Shown here: in pieces, positions 23,934-31,091 of the stretch
Position numbering within the stretch: position 1 is the first letter of the stretch
Layout of the letters: each line of letters starts with the position of its first letter
Source of the DNA: a bacterium
GTDB lineage: Bacteria; Patescibacteriota; Patescibacteriia; SG8-24
Length of the DNA: 37,336 bases
NCBI GenBank assembly: GCA_023246195.1
Contig: JAHFIW010000009.1
Coordinates: forward strand, 1-37,336
Direction of reading: 5' to 3'
Notes under the pieces: generated by a model
Seen by the model: the letters and a program-made list of their open reading frames with translations, nothing else
Database searches by the model: none
What the model was told of the DNA's origin: nothing
Made by a program: the position numbers and the translations under genes

Positions 23934-24476
23934 TCAGGCTACTCCTGAAACGGAAGTTTCGGACGCGGCGTCATCTTTCCGTTCGTCGTCCGAATCGAAC
24001 GATTCGAACCAGCGGCTCTCCTCGTCGTCGATGTCGGGAAGCTTCGGGTCATCGTAGCGGTTGAGGGCGCTGCGCATGTCCGCGATGCGCTTTTCCAGTT
24101 CGGCGCAGGCAGTGCTGTCGAGTTCGCGGAAGAAGGTCTGGTCGTGTTCCGGGAGGGAGACGCTGACGCGCATCGCCACGCGCACGTCGAACTTTTTTGC
24201 TCGAACGGTCACGGGGCCGGAAATGAACTCGTACTCGTCGTCGTCGACGCACCTGACTCGCGTATCGTTGGTCTTGGAGGCTCGCGGACTCTGCATGAAG
24301 CGCAGGATCCACGAGAACATCCATGCGGGCATGAAACCCGCGCTTCCCTGGAACCGAACGCGGATGTCGTCTTCCCGCGAGGACGTCGACTTGTCGGTTC
24401 GTCCGGTAAGGTAGACTTGCGGTTCGGAATCGATCGGCATCGTGACACAGGGCCTGATCTGGGTTCGATCTCTCAT
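23934..24476 (-). CDS. Hypothetical acidic protein (180 aa)
   Basis: Not recognised. The frame is open to 24695, but GAGGAG lies 7 nt before the ATG at 24476, so this start is chosen (MRDRTQIRPCVTMPIDSEPQ). No signal peptide; a short aromatic stretch FMPAWMFSWILRFM near residues 45-58 might touch the membrane. It has a beta-rich middle (YEFISGPVTVRAKKFDVRVAMRVSVSLPE) followed by helix FFRELDSTACAELEKRIADMRSALNRYDD and a strongly acidic tail (DIDDEESRWFESFDSDDERKDD). It is a single-gene unit transcribed away from the kinase operon. The stretch 24477-24740 between the two units holds only promoters. Confidence 0.7.
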   Translation of the reverse strand: MRDRTQIRPCVTMPIDSEPQVYLTGRTDKSTSSREDDIRVRFQGSAGFMPAWMFSWILRFMQSPRASKTNDTRVRCVDDDEYEFISGPVTVRAKKFDVRVAMRVSVSLPEHDQTFFRELDSTACAELEKRIADMRSALNRYDDPKLPDIDDEESRWFESFDSDDERKDDAASETSVSGVA

Positions 24477-24683
24477 CGGACTTCTCCTCTTTCTTCCGTG
24501 TATTCGTTGTGACGGTGCATCGGTACTTCGAGGTTGCTGCCTCGCCTCGCGGCCTCTTCGCCGATGAAGGGGGCACGAGGTGAAGCCGCAAGCCATGCGA
24601 CAACAAAATAACCTATCATAATTAGGGCCTTTTGTCAAGGCTGCCAGGTGCCTTTTTTTGTTTAAAATAAGGATATCAGTGCC

Positions 24684-24712
24684 TTTACGGTTCATTGAAA
24701 ATCGGCTATAAT
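24684..24712 (+). promoter_or_regulatory. Promoter of the kinase-like unit
   Basis: TTTACG (24684-24689), 17-nt spacer, consensus TATAAT (24707-24712). Confidence 0.65.
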
Positions 24713-24740
24713 TACCTGTGATTCCTTTCTGCGAGAGGTT

Positions 24741-25013
24741 ATGAACGTGGCTGGATACGCGATTATCGTCGCTCTCGTCTGCGTGGGGCTGGCCGCGTGG
24801 AGCCTTAGTGCCATGTCACGCGTCAAGAACGACAAACGTCATATGCAGGATCCGCGACAAGCAAACATCGAGAAGATTCGCGACATCTATGCGCGTGCCA
24901 AGGCGAAGCTCGATACGCTTCGTAAAGAGCGTCGTTCCCTCATCGAGCGATATGAAAAGAAGGCAGATGAGTTCCGGTCCGCGGAAGCTAAGAAACGTCT
25001 CGAGGAATTATGA
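24741..25013 (+). CDS. Small membrane/coiled-coil protein upstream of the kinase (90 aa)
   Basis: One N-terminal membrane helix (about 4-25, AGYAIIVALVCVGLAAWSLSAM) followed by a lysine-, arginine- and glutamate-rich helix to the end (IEKIRDIYARAKAKLDTLRKERRSLIERYEKKADEFRSAEAK), probably a coiled coil in the cytosol. GAGAGG is only 2 nt from the ATG at 24741 but 8 nt from a GTG at 24747, so the real start may be that GTG (88 aa). The stop overlaps the kinase ATG as ATGA, so the two are translationally coupled. It could anchor the kinase-like protein at the membrane; this is inference. Confidence 0.75.
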   Translation: MNVAGYAIIVALVCVGLAAWSLSAMSRVKNDKRHMQDPRQANIEKIRDIYARAKAKLDTLRKERRSLIERYEKKADEFRSAEAKKRLEEL

Positions 25014-26788
25014 ACGGAGCATTAGAGCCAAAACGCCACCGGTCGTCTCCGGAAAATCAGCCAGACGAGGAGAAGACGGCCGAGCGGCTTGCTGCTGCCG
25101 AGCCGGCGACGAGGCCGGATGAGGTTTTTGAGCTTTCTGGTGATGACCTCATGGCCGACATCGACAGTTCTCAGGCCGAATCCAAAAAACGACTTGACGA
25201 TGCCGAAAGGGGCTTCGGAGAGCTTCCTCTCGAACTTTTACGGTCCAGGCGGGAGGTCATGAGCCTGCTCGATGCCAATGGCGATACCATGCGCGCCGTT
25301 GTCGATGAGGCGCGACGCGAAGCGGAAGCATTGCTTCCCTTTGCCGATACCGAACCAGCCCTAGACATTGCGTCATCGGCACATGCCGAGCTCGGCGCGG
25401 ACACGTCTGAATCGAGGTCTCCTGATCAGGTGGCTCGCGGAAAGGCCGAAGCCGCGATGGCGGCCCTCGTCGCGAAGGGGCCGGAGGGCAGCAGTTATGA
25501 CGAAAAGCTGAGCATCATTCTTCCGGCGCTTGAGGCGAACCCATGGCTCGGGTATCAGCTCGATGCGGTCGGTTTGTCGCCGGGCGAGAAGCTCGGCGTG
25601 ATGCTTCGCCTGGCAAAAAAGTCGCCCGCGGCGTTTTTCACGGCGATAAAAAGTTCGGGGATCGATTTTACGAAAGACGAGAAGATGGCGATTACCCAGG
25701 ACATCCTCGAAGACATTCCTGAGAATTTCCCCGAGGCGGCGCGCCGGTTCAATCTCTCGCATGACGACGTGGCGGAGATTATCAGGGAGTATGATCCGGA
25801 AAATCGAGCGGTCCTGCTTCAGGTGCTTAAGATTCCGGGACGCGAAGGAACGAAGGCTTACATGGGGTTCTCTCAGGAAGAAGCCGCGTTTTTCATGGAG
25901 GCTGAAAAGAGCGTGGAAAAGCGGGGGGAGTTCAAAAAAATCGAGGCCGTGAGGAAGGTGAGCAGGGACTTGATGCTGGCAATCGAGGCCGCTTTTCCCG
26001 AGCGCGCCGAAGCGGAACGGGAGCGGGCCAAGGCTGAGCGTGAGCTGATGGGCAACATGGAGTCCTTCGGCGAGCTTTCCGATCCGGCCGTTAAGGCGAC
26101 TCAAACCGCGAACAAGCCGCTCTATGTGAACTTTGAGGGACGGCTGCTTCCCGCGTGCTACAAGCCGCGGAAAAGGGAAGCGGCAATCAGATCGGGCATC
26201 GTTAAGGGCGAGTCCGTCGGTCGTGAAGCGCTTGCGGCATTCATCGATCGCGCCCTCAAGCTCGATCTCGTTCCTCCGACGGTGCTGCGCGACGGGCCCG
26301 AAGGCATCGGTTCCGTGCAGGACTGGAAGGTCGGTCAGAGCGCCTTTAAGCTCGCAGGCGATGCGTATGATCAGAGGCATGAGGCAGAGCTTAAGAAACT
26401 GGCATTCTTTGATTGGCTGACGACGAACAGCGATCGGCATGAAGGAAACTGGATGGTGAGTCCGGACGGGAGGCATCAGGCAATCGATAACGGCGCAATT
26501 TTCGGGAAAAGGGTGGACAGGGAAGACGGCTTGCGTTCGGTTCCTTCCGATGCGATGGCCGGTCTGGATTTGCCGTCGGAAATCCGGAAGAACGTTGAGG
26601 GGCTGATCGGCTCCCCTGAAGTCATGGCAGCCCTGAAGAAAGGTTTTGAGGCGACGCTGAGCGCGGAGGATGCCGTCCGTGCATGGAAGGAATTCACCGA
26701 TAAGTTGGAACTGGTCATGGCCGATAAGGATTTCAAGATTCAGGACAGCGAATGGCTGGATTTCTTTTCGGCAGTGCGGCATGCTTGA
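25010..26788 (+). CDS. PI3/4-kinase-like (HipA/FAM20-fold) domain protein (592 aa)
   Basis: Residues 1-150 are acidic and probably disordered or helical; 150-350 are helical, with KLSIILPALEANPWLGYQL and a charged coil EAERERAKAERE. The C-terminal domain (about 365-592) shows the PI3/4-kinase-like pattern. It has a beta strand with an ATP-binding lysine (YKP, K385), a helix with GREALAAFIDRALKLDLVPPTV (E406 in the alpha-C place), a catalytic loop FDWLTTNSDRHEGNW (D475, N480) and a metal loop AIDNGAIFG (D493). Families with this signature phosphorylate lipids or proteins, and in bacteria include effectors and HipA-like toxins. The start ATG overlaps the stop of the small membrane protein. No signal peptide. 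The substrate is unknown; the fold assignment is by motif pattern only. Confidence 0.7.
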   Translation: MNGALEPKRHRSSPENQPDEEKTAERLAAAEPATRPDEVFELSGDDLMADIDSSQAESKKRLDDAERGFGELPLELLRSRREVMSLLDANGDTMRAVVDEARREAEALLPFADTEPALDIASSAHAELGADTSESRSPDQVARGKAEAAMAALVAKGPEGSSYDEKLSIILPALEANPWLGYQLDAVGLSPGEKLGVMLRLAKKSPAAFFTAIKSSGIDFTKDEKMAITQDILEDIPENFPEAARRFNLSHDDVAEIIREYDPENRAVLLQVLKIPGREGTKAYMGFSQEEAAFFMEAEKSVEKRGEFKKIEAVRKVSRDLMLAIEAAFPERAEAERERAKAERELMGNMESFGELSDPAVKATQTANKPLYVNFEGRLLPACYKPRKREAAIRSGIVKGESVGREALAAFIDRALKLDLVPPTVLRDGPEGIGSVQDWKVGQSAFKLAGDAYDQRHEAELKKLAFFDWLTTNSDRHEGNWMVSPDGRHQAIDNGAIFGKRVDREDGLRSVPSDAMAGLDLPSEIRKNVEGLIGSPEVMAALKKGFEATLSAEDAVRAWKEFTDKLELVMADKDFKIQDSEWLDFFSAVRHA

Positions 26789-26854
26789 TTTTTTTACTAA
26801 AACGTGCTAAGAACATCCTATGTTGCGTAACGTAAAGGAGACGGGACATCGCCA

Positions 26855-27217
26855 ATGGAACAACCTAAAGAAACGAACATGAAGTGGGTTGACCTCGTCG
26901 AATTCGATGCGATCGCCCGCAAGGGGAAAGTCCTGGTTCGCGTGATGCTCGAAGGCGGGCGCGCGCGTTTCGAGGGTGACGCCAGGCTCGTCGGACAGCT
27001 GGAGAAGAACGGCGTATTCTCGTCGTCGGCAAAGAAGAACGTCATGGCCGACGAGGGGGAGCTCTTCCTCAAGGCGCTTGGCGAGAAGTATCGCAACGCC
27101 TATCTCTTCGCCACTGACGTGAAAGAAGGCGAGAAGCCAGAGCCGTACGAGCCGCCGCCGGTAACCAAGGTTTTCAGCGAAAAACCGAAGAAAAGCAGCC
27201 TTTCCAAGACCGCCTGA
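26855..27217 (+). CDS. Hypothetical small protein, third gene of the kinase unit (120 aa)
   Basis: Not recognised. The N-terminal part (10-75) reads as a small alpha/beta fold (WVDLVEFDAIARKGKVLVRVMLEGGRARFEGD, LFLKALGEKYRNAYLFATDV). The tail is Pro/Lys-rich (EKPEPYEPPPVTKVFSEKPKKSS) and probably unstructured. No signal peptide. An AAGGAG is 14 nt upstream of the ATG, too far to be certain; the internal Met9 is an alternative. No terminator separates it from the kinase gene 66 nt upstream, so it may be in the same transcript, which ends at 27231-27260. Confidence 0.65.
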   Translation: MEQPKETNMKWVDLVEFDAIARKGKVLVRVMLEGGRARFEGDARLVGQLEKNGVFSSSAKKNVMADEGELFLKALGEKYRNAYLFATDVKEGEKPEPYEPPPVTKVFSEKPKKSSLSKTA

Positions 27218-27230
27218 CCGTACCGCATAG

Positions 27231-27260
27231 ACCGTCCCCATTAGGCAGGGGCGGTTTTTT
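27231..27260 (+). terminator. Terminator of the kinase-like unit
   Basis: Eight-bp stem with one bulged T (27231-27239 / 27248-27255), followed by TTTTTT. Confidence 0.8.
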
Positions 27261-27281
27261 CTTAGGGATTGAATCCACCCC

Positions 27282-27310
27282 TTGACAGGCTCGGCAATCC
27301 GTGGTAAGTT
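27282..27310 (+). promoter_or_regulatory. Promoter of the orphan structured RNA
   Basis: Consensus TTGACA (27282-27287), 17-nt spacer, TAAGTT (27305-27310) with an extended -10 TGG just before it. No coding region follows on this strand before the terminator at 27480-27511. Confidence 0.7.
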
Positions 27311-27316
27311 CATACG

Positions 27317-27511
27317 TCGTAGAAGAAGAACCTTTCACACGGCACAAGAAACACCCTAGCGATTCGCGCTCACGACAAGCATGGGGATTACTTGAAGGAT
27401 GTATTGGGCTCCGGCTCGATCTCCCCTCCGAGTACTCTTCTTGAGCGCGACTCATTGGGGTGTTTTTGTTTCCAGACTGAAAACGACGGCCTTACGGTCG
27501 TCGTTTTTTTG
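27317..27511 (+). ncRNA. Candidate stand-alone structured RNA of about 195 nt (6S-like shape)
   Basis: Between two genes there is a promoter, a transcript with no credible ORF, and a terminator. The body folds into one long imperfect hairpin. The closing helix is AAACACCC (27349-27356) with GGGTGTTT (27458-27465). An 8 x 8 internal region follows that can form five more pairs, then CGCGCTC (27365-27371) with GAGCGCG (27443-27449). Inside lie an asymmetric unpaired 5' stretch of about 22 nt (27372-27393), a helix of GAAG/CTTC plus GTA/TAC (27394-27403 / 27433-27440), and a CTCG/CGAG hairpin (27415-27418 / 27429-27432). A long rod closed at the base with an internal bubble and this length resembles 6S RNA. 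The 6S name is only a hypothesis; no sequence motif proves it. SRP, tmRNA and RNase P motifs were looked for and not seen. Confidence 0.55.
27480..27511. terminator. Bidirectional terminator (orphan RNA / VanW gene)
   Basis: Eleven-bp stem AAACGACGGCC/GGTCGTCGTTT with one G-U, TTAC loop, then seven Ts on the plus strand and TTTT on the minus strand. It serves the orphan RNA and probably the vanW-like gene that ends at 27516. Confidence 0.85.
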
Positions 27512-27515
27512 TCGT

Positions 27516-29429
27516 TCAGCGGGCGGGAACCGGCGTTGTCACCGCTGGCACGTCAGCTGCAGCGGAGTCGGGCGAGGTGATGAGTTCTTGCGTGGTCACT
27601 CCCGGCGGCAGCTTGGAAGGATCGACGCCCTCCAGGCAGACTTCCTGCCATGGCTTGTAGTGGCTATGGAAATCCGTCTCCTTTTTGGTGCCGTCGAGGA
27701 AGTTGACGGTGTAGGTGAACACGGCTTCGCTGCCCACATGCGCGTGCTCAGTGCATTTTTCTTCGCCGGGCTTGAGCTCGCTCGTCTGGATGATCTTTTT
27801 GGGCGGCGGCTGCACGATGTTGTACACGCGTGAACTTGTCTGTGAGGACGTCCGTCCGTCCTTCACTCCCCAGAAGGTGAAGGTCAGCTTGTTCCCCGCG
27901 ATGTCCGTCCAGATGAGGATTTCGTGTCCGGTATCGTTGAGAAAGCGGTAGTCGGGCGCCGGATCGTAGATGGTGGCATCCTTGCCGGGACCGATGTTCT
28001 TGCCATCGCCATCGCGCTCATAGTAGGGGACGCGATAGGAATGGTTTTGTCGGGCGGTCACCGGCAGGCCGGCATCGAGGGTCACGCGGAAGGCGGTAGA
28101 GCCAATCTGGCAAAGACCGCCACCGTATTCCGGCAAGGTCTTGTTTTCCTTGATGACGAGCTCTTGGAGGTAGCCGGTAGTGGCATCGATTTTTCCGAGC
28201 GTCTTGAGCATCGAGAACTCTTCGCCCGGAGCGACGAGCGTGCCGTTCACGCTGGCGGCGCCGACCGCAATGTTGTGACGACGGTTTTTTGGACTGCCGA
28301 CGAAGTTGGTGGCGCCTACCCCGATGACTTCCTTGATGCCGTAACGGTTCGATTTTTCGGTGTCGATTTCAGGATGAATCGGCATCAGCGGCAGGGCAAT
28401 CGGCTTGATATCGTCCGTGCCGAACGCTACGGACTCGATGGCTACCGCTGAAGCGTCGGGGTCGATGGTCTCGCCGTCCGCGCCTGGCACGAAAGTCGTC
28501 ACCTTGCCGTCTTTTTCCTCAAATACGGCATTTTTTGGCTCGGTCCGAATGGAAGCCGCGAGGGTCTCGACGTAGTTCTTCATCTTGTCGCGGTCGAGTG
28601 CCAGCACGGGGGAGCCGTCATTGTCGGCAGGGACGGCCGTAATCAAGTCGGCGAAGTTTCGGCGGGAGAGCGTCCATGTTTCGGTTTTGGCGTTGAGGGT
28701 GAAGGGCGCGCGTCGTATGGCGGCGTCGACTGCCTGGATGAGCGGCGTGAGGTCTGCCTTGGTGAGGTGCGGCTTGTCCTGTTTGGCGGGTATGCTGATG
28801 GTTTCATCGGAAAGGGAGGCAAGGCGATCATCAGTGGCGCGCATTACCGCGTCATAGTTGACGACCGCTCCGTCCTGTTCGGGATCGACGCTTACGGCAG
28901 GAGCGCCGTTCTCGTTGAACGTGATGACGAAGCGCGCGTCTTTCCCGATGGAGACGTTGTCGGAAAAATGCTGTTCCAGCGCCGCGCGAAGAGCGGTGCG
29001 GTCAAGGGTGTGCGGAAGGTCGATGGAGGTGCCGATGAGCGCCGTACGGATACGCTTGAACATGGCGATAGCCGGATTGGCATCGCGCCCGACGCCAAGG
29101 GCCTCGCTGACGGCAGCGGTAACGTCGTACTTGGCAACGGGAATGGTGCCTGCATTGGGGGTGATATCGACAGTCTGTCCATTGAGAAGGTAATGGAGGC
29201 GAAGCGTGGTCACTTGCCGGCGAATTTCGGCAGCCGCCTCATCCGAAGTCCTGCCCCCAATATTGACGCCATGAATCGAAACGCCTTGAATGACTTGGTT
29301 TTTCTTGGATGTGGCCAGCGCGCCGTATGTGGCTGCTCCTACGAAGACGGCAGCCAATAAAAAAAGCGCCACCGCCCGAAGGATAAACGGTGACCGTCCC
29401 TTTCCGCGATTTTCGCGTTTGTCGGTCAT
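27516..29429 (-). CDS. VanW / YoaR family cell-wall protein (637 aa)
   Basis: An N-terminal membrane helix (about 17-38, ILRAVALFLLAAVFVGAATYGAL) exports a large extracellular part. Two peptidoglycan-binding-like (PG_binding_4) modules follow: GVNIGGRTSDEAAAEIRRQV with LLNGQTVDITPNAGTIP near 50-100, and a second around 200-300. The VanW domain (about 340-490) has AVGAASVNGTLVAPGEEFSMLKTLG, PEYGGGLCQIGSTAFRVTL, and RQNHSYRVPYYE. The C-terminus is a Pro/Ala-rich tail. VanW proteins were first found in vancomycin-resistance clusters, but their biochemical role is not settled; a wall-associated one fits here. A GTG at 29447 is in frame 6 codons upstream; the ATG at 29429 is chosen, though neither has a strong SD. 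It follows HSP20 by 53 nt without a terminator. Confidence 0.9.
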   Translation of the reverse strand: MTDKRENRGKGRSPFILRAVALFLLAAVFVGAATYGALATSKKNQVIQGVSIHGVNIGGRTSDEAAAEIRRQVTTLRLHYLLNGQTVDITPNAGTIPVAKYDVTAAVSEALGVGRDANPAIAMFKRIRTALIGTSIDLPHTLDRTALRAALEQHFSDNVSIGKDARFVITFNENGAPAVSVDPEQDGAVVNYDAVMRATDDRLASLSDETISIPAKQDKPHLTKADLTPLIQAVDAAIRRAPFTLNAKTETWTLSRRNFADLITAVPADNDGSPVLALDRDKMKNYVETLAASIRTEPKNAVFEEKDGKVTTFVPGADGETIDPDASAVAIESVAFGTDDIKPIALPLMPIHPEIDTEKSNRYGIKEVIGVGATNFVGSPKNRRHNIAVGAASVNGTLVAPGEEFSMLKTLGKIDATTGYLQELVIKENKTLPEYGGGLCQIGSTAFRVTLDAGLPVTARQNHSYRVPYYERDGDGKNIGPGKDATIYDPAPDYRFLNDTGHEILIWTDIAGNKLTFTFWGVKDGRTSSQTSSRVYNIVQPPPKKIIQTSELKPGEEKCTEHAHVGSEAVFTYTVNFLDGTKKETDFHSHYKPWQEVCLEGVDPSKLPPGVTTQELITSPDSAAADVPAVTTPVPAR

Positions 29430-29482
29430 ACAGGGGTAGCTTTCCACGAAGCGCTCTCTTGTACAAGCGAACGCCTCGTTTT

Positions 29483-29932
29483 CTAGAGCTCTTTGACTTC
29501 GATTCGTCGTGAGCGCTCCATTTTTGGCATGCGCACGGTGAGCACTCCGTCGCGGATGGCGGCAGTGATGGCATCCGCGTCAATCTCGATCGGCATGATG
29601 ACCGAGCGTGAGAAGGCTCCCCAGTGGCATTCGCGAACGACGTGCTTTCCTCCCGGAACAACGCCAAGGTCCTCATGTCGGTTGCCGCGGATGGTGAGCA
29701 TGTCGTTGTGCATGAACACTTCTAAGTCTTCGGGCTTCACGCCGGCAATGGGCGAGAGGATGACGATTTCCTTTTCGGTTTCGCTGACGTCGATGGCGAG
29801 ACGGCCTTCGTCATCGTTGAACCATCCGTCTTCGGCGCGGTTTTCCGTCGGGTTGTTCAAGGCTGCCCGCTCCGCCTCGGGGAACAGGATCAGGTCGTCG
29901 TCCTTGTGCCGCTTTTGTCTGGGAATCGACAT
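29483..29932 (-). CDS. Small heat-shock protein HSP20 (149 aa)
   Basis: ATP-independent chaperone. The alpha-crystallin domain (about 50-140) contains EIVILSPIAGVKPEDLEVFMHNDMLTIRGNR, the conserved GAFSRSVIMP, and DGVLTVRMPK. The C-terminal IxI-type motif is IEV in RRIEVKEL. The N-terminal arm is charged (RQKRHKDDDLILFPEAERAALN). The start at ATG 29932 fits a TATACT -10 (29953-29958) and has no SD; the frame is open to 30001. It heads a two-gene unit with the VanW-like gene, which suggests a stress-responsive envelope unit, but that link is inference. Confidence 0.93.
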   Translation of the reverse strand: MSIPRQKRHKDDDLILFPEAERAALNNPTENRAEDGWFNDDEGRLAIDVSETEKEIVILSPIAGVKPEDLEVFMHNDMLTIRGNRHEDLGVVPGGKHVVRECHWGAFSRSVIMPIEIDADAITAAIRDGVLTVRMPKMERSRRIEVKEL

Positions 29933-29990
29933 AGGGAATCGTAGATAGCAAAAGTATAGCATTAAATTGGCCGGTGGTGGAAAGGTACTG

Positions 29991-30019
29991 TTGACGACCA
30001 TGCCCGAGGGGAGTAGCGT
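29991..30019 (+). promoter_or_regulatory. Promoter of the 311-aa gene
   Basis: TTGACG (29991-29996), 17-nt spacer, TAGCGT (30014-30019, weak). Confidence 0.45.
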
Positions 30020-30072
30020 TGTGGGTCGTTCCTTTCACGGTCTTTTTTGGTTGAGAAAAGTGAGGTTTCACC

Positions 30073-31008
30073 ATGAGCGTGCGACTAATCGTCCAGCCGG
30101 GAAAGACGGTAAGCTGGAAGCAATTCAGCAAGTATCCTAAGTACAGCATCGCGATTGACGGCTACTGCTCCGGTCGGCCGCGATCGACTTCGGACGGGTT
30201 GCGTCTGAACATCAACCATCACGAGGGCTGTGACCGCATTGCCACGCGGTCGAGCGCCCCCCAGGCGCTGCATCTCGTGAAGATGGGACTGTTCGAAACG
30301 TTTTCGTTTAAGGGAATGCCCCGCGCGAACCTTTTCGTCGACGATGGCGACCCCGACGTCCAGTGGTGTACGTACATCCTCAAGTATCCAGAGCATGTCG
30401 ATCGCCCGCGTCTCAAGATGCTGGTCAACCTGGCGGACTTGCTGGACATGTCTGCTGGGTTCTACCCCATCAAGAAGCGATGGCATCTGCTCAAGCAGCT
30501 GCTGTGGGTCAGTCAGCCGTACTACGAAGCTCGTGCTGCCGGCAGCCTCGTCAATATGGGCGCCGTCAAAATGGAGGCGCTCATCGAGCAGACGCATGGT
30601 CGCATTCGCGCCACGCTGTTCGGAAAAGGCAGGGAACTCGAGCCGGACATGCGGTTCGAGGTCATCGAGGACTTCGGCCGGTGGCAGTTCATCAACGAGA
30701 TTGGCAGAAATGCCCGTCTCGGTCTTGCGCACAAGGACGTGAAGGCGTTCGTTGCGCTCGTCGGACAGCCGGGTCCTGTCAGTCGTTACGTCATTCTCCG
30801 CCGTTCGCGGTTTATCAACTGGTTTCCGGTCGACAAGATGTTCGAACGCCTCAATGAGGCCGAAGGCATCGCTCAAGACGACCCTGACCGTTGGGACGGT
30901 GGCGACAACGGCGGCGGCTCTCCTCGTAAAAGGCACAGCAGATTGCGCCCGAACGAGGTTACCGGCATCGTTAAGGAGTGCTGCGAGAAGTTTGAAGCGT
31001 CGACATGA
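30073..31008 (+). CDS. Conserved protein of unknown function with DHH-like motifs (311 aa)
   Basis: GAGG lies 7 nt before the ATG. The protein has features of a metal-dependent phosphoesterase: an early strand with AIDGYCSG, NINHHEGCDRIATRSSAPQAL (about 47-67) that recalls the DHH motif, and NLFVDDGDPDVQW (about 86-98). The middle (120-240) is helical, with the sequence FYPIKKRWHLLKQLLWVSQPYYEARAAG. The C-terminus (about 275-311) is low-complexity, DRWDGGDNGGGSPRKRHSRLR. I know similar hypothetical proteins in other bacteria but no characterised member, so the enzymatic call is a guess from motifs. It has its own terminator. Confidence 0.65.
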   Translation: MSVRLIVQPGKTVSWKQFSKYPKYSIAIDGYCSGRPRSTSDGLRLNINHHEGCDRIATRSSAPQALHLVKMGLFETFSFKGMPRANLFVDDGDPDVQWCTYILKYPEHVDRPRLKMLVNLADLLDMSAGFYPIKKRWHLLKQLLWVSQPYYEARAAGSLVNMGAVKMEALIEQTHGRIRATLFGKGRELEPDMRFEVIEDFGRWQFINEIGRNARLGLAHKDVKAFVALVGQPGPVSRYVILRRSRFINWFPVDKMFERLNEAEGIAQDDPDRWDGGDNGGGSPRKRHSRLRPNEVTGIVKECCEKFEAST

Positions 31009-31012
31009 ACGC

Positions 31013-31038
31013 TCCCCGGTTTCGACCGGGGATTTTTT
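31013..31038 (+). terminator. Terminator of the 311-aa gene
   Basis: Perfect 8-bp stem TCCCCGGT/ACCGGGGA (31013-31020 / 31025-31032) with a TTCG tetraloop, then six Ts. Confidence 0.9.
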
Positions 31039-31075
31039 ATTGCCGAAGCCCCTTTTAAAGCGACTCGTTTTTTGC

Positions 31076-31081
31076 TATACT
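31076..31081 (+). promoter_or_regulatory. -10 element before the histidine kinase gene
   Basis: TATACT ending 10 nt before the ATG at 31092. The -35 region (TTTTAA at 31053) is poor. A start of transcription 2-4 nt before the ATG would leave almost no leader. Confidence 0.45.
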
Positions 31082-31091
31082 TAGAAAGATT

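Noticed and set aside
25373-26782. Minus-strand open frame of 469 aa inside the kinase-like gene
   Set aside because: Antisense shadow; the plus frame has coupled start, kinase motifs and terminator.
27317-27511. SRP RNA, tmRNA or RNase P RNA for the orphan RNA
   Set aside because: No SRP tetraloop region, no tmRNA tRNA-like ends, no conserved RNase P core motif, and wrong length for the last two.
30085-30936. Minus-strand open frame of 283 aa
   Set aside because: Antisense shadow of the 311-aa gene, which has SD and a terminator in the right place.
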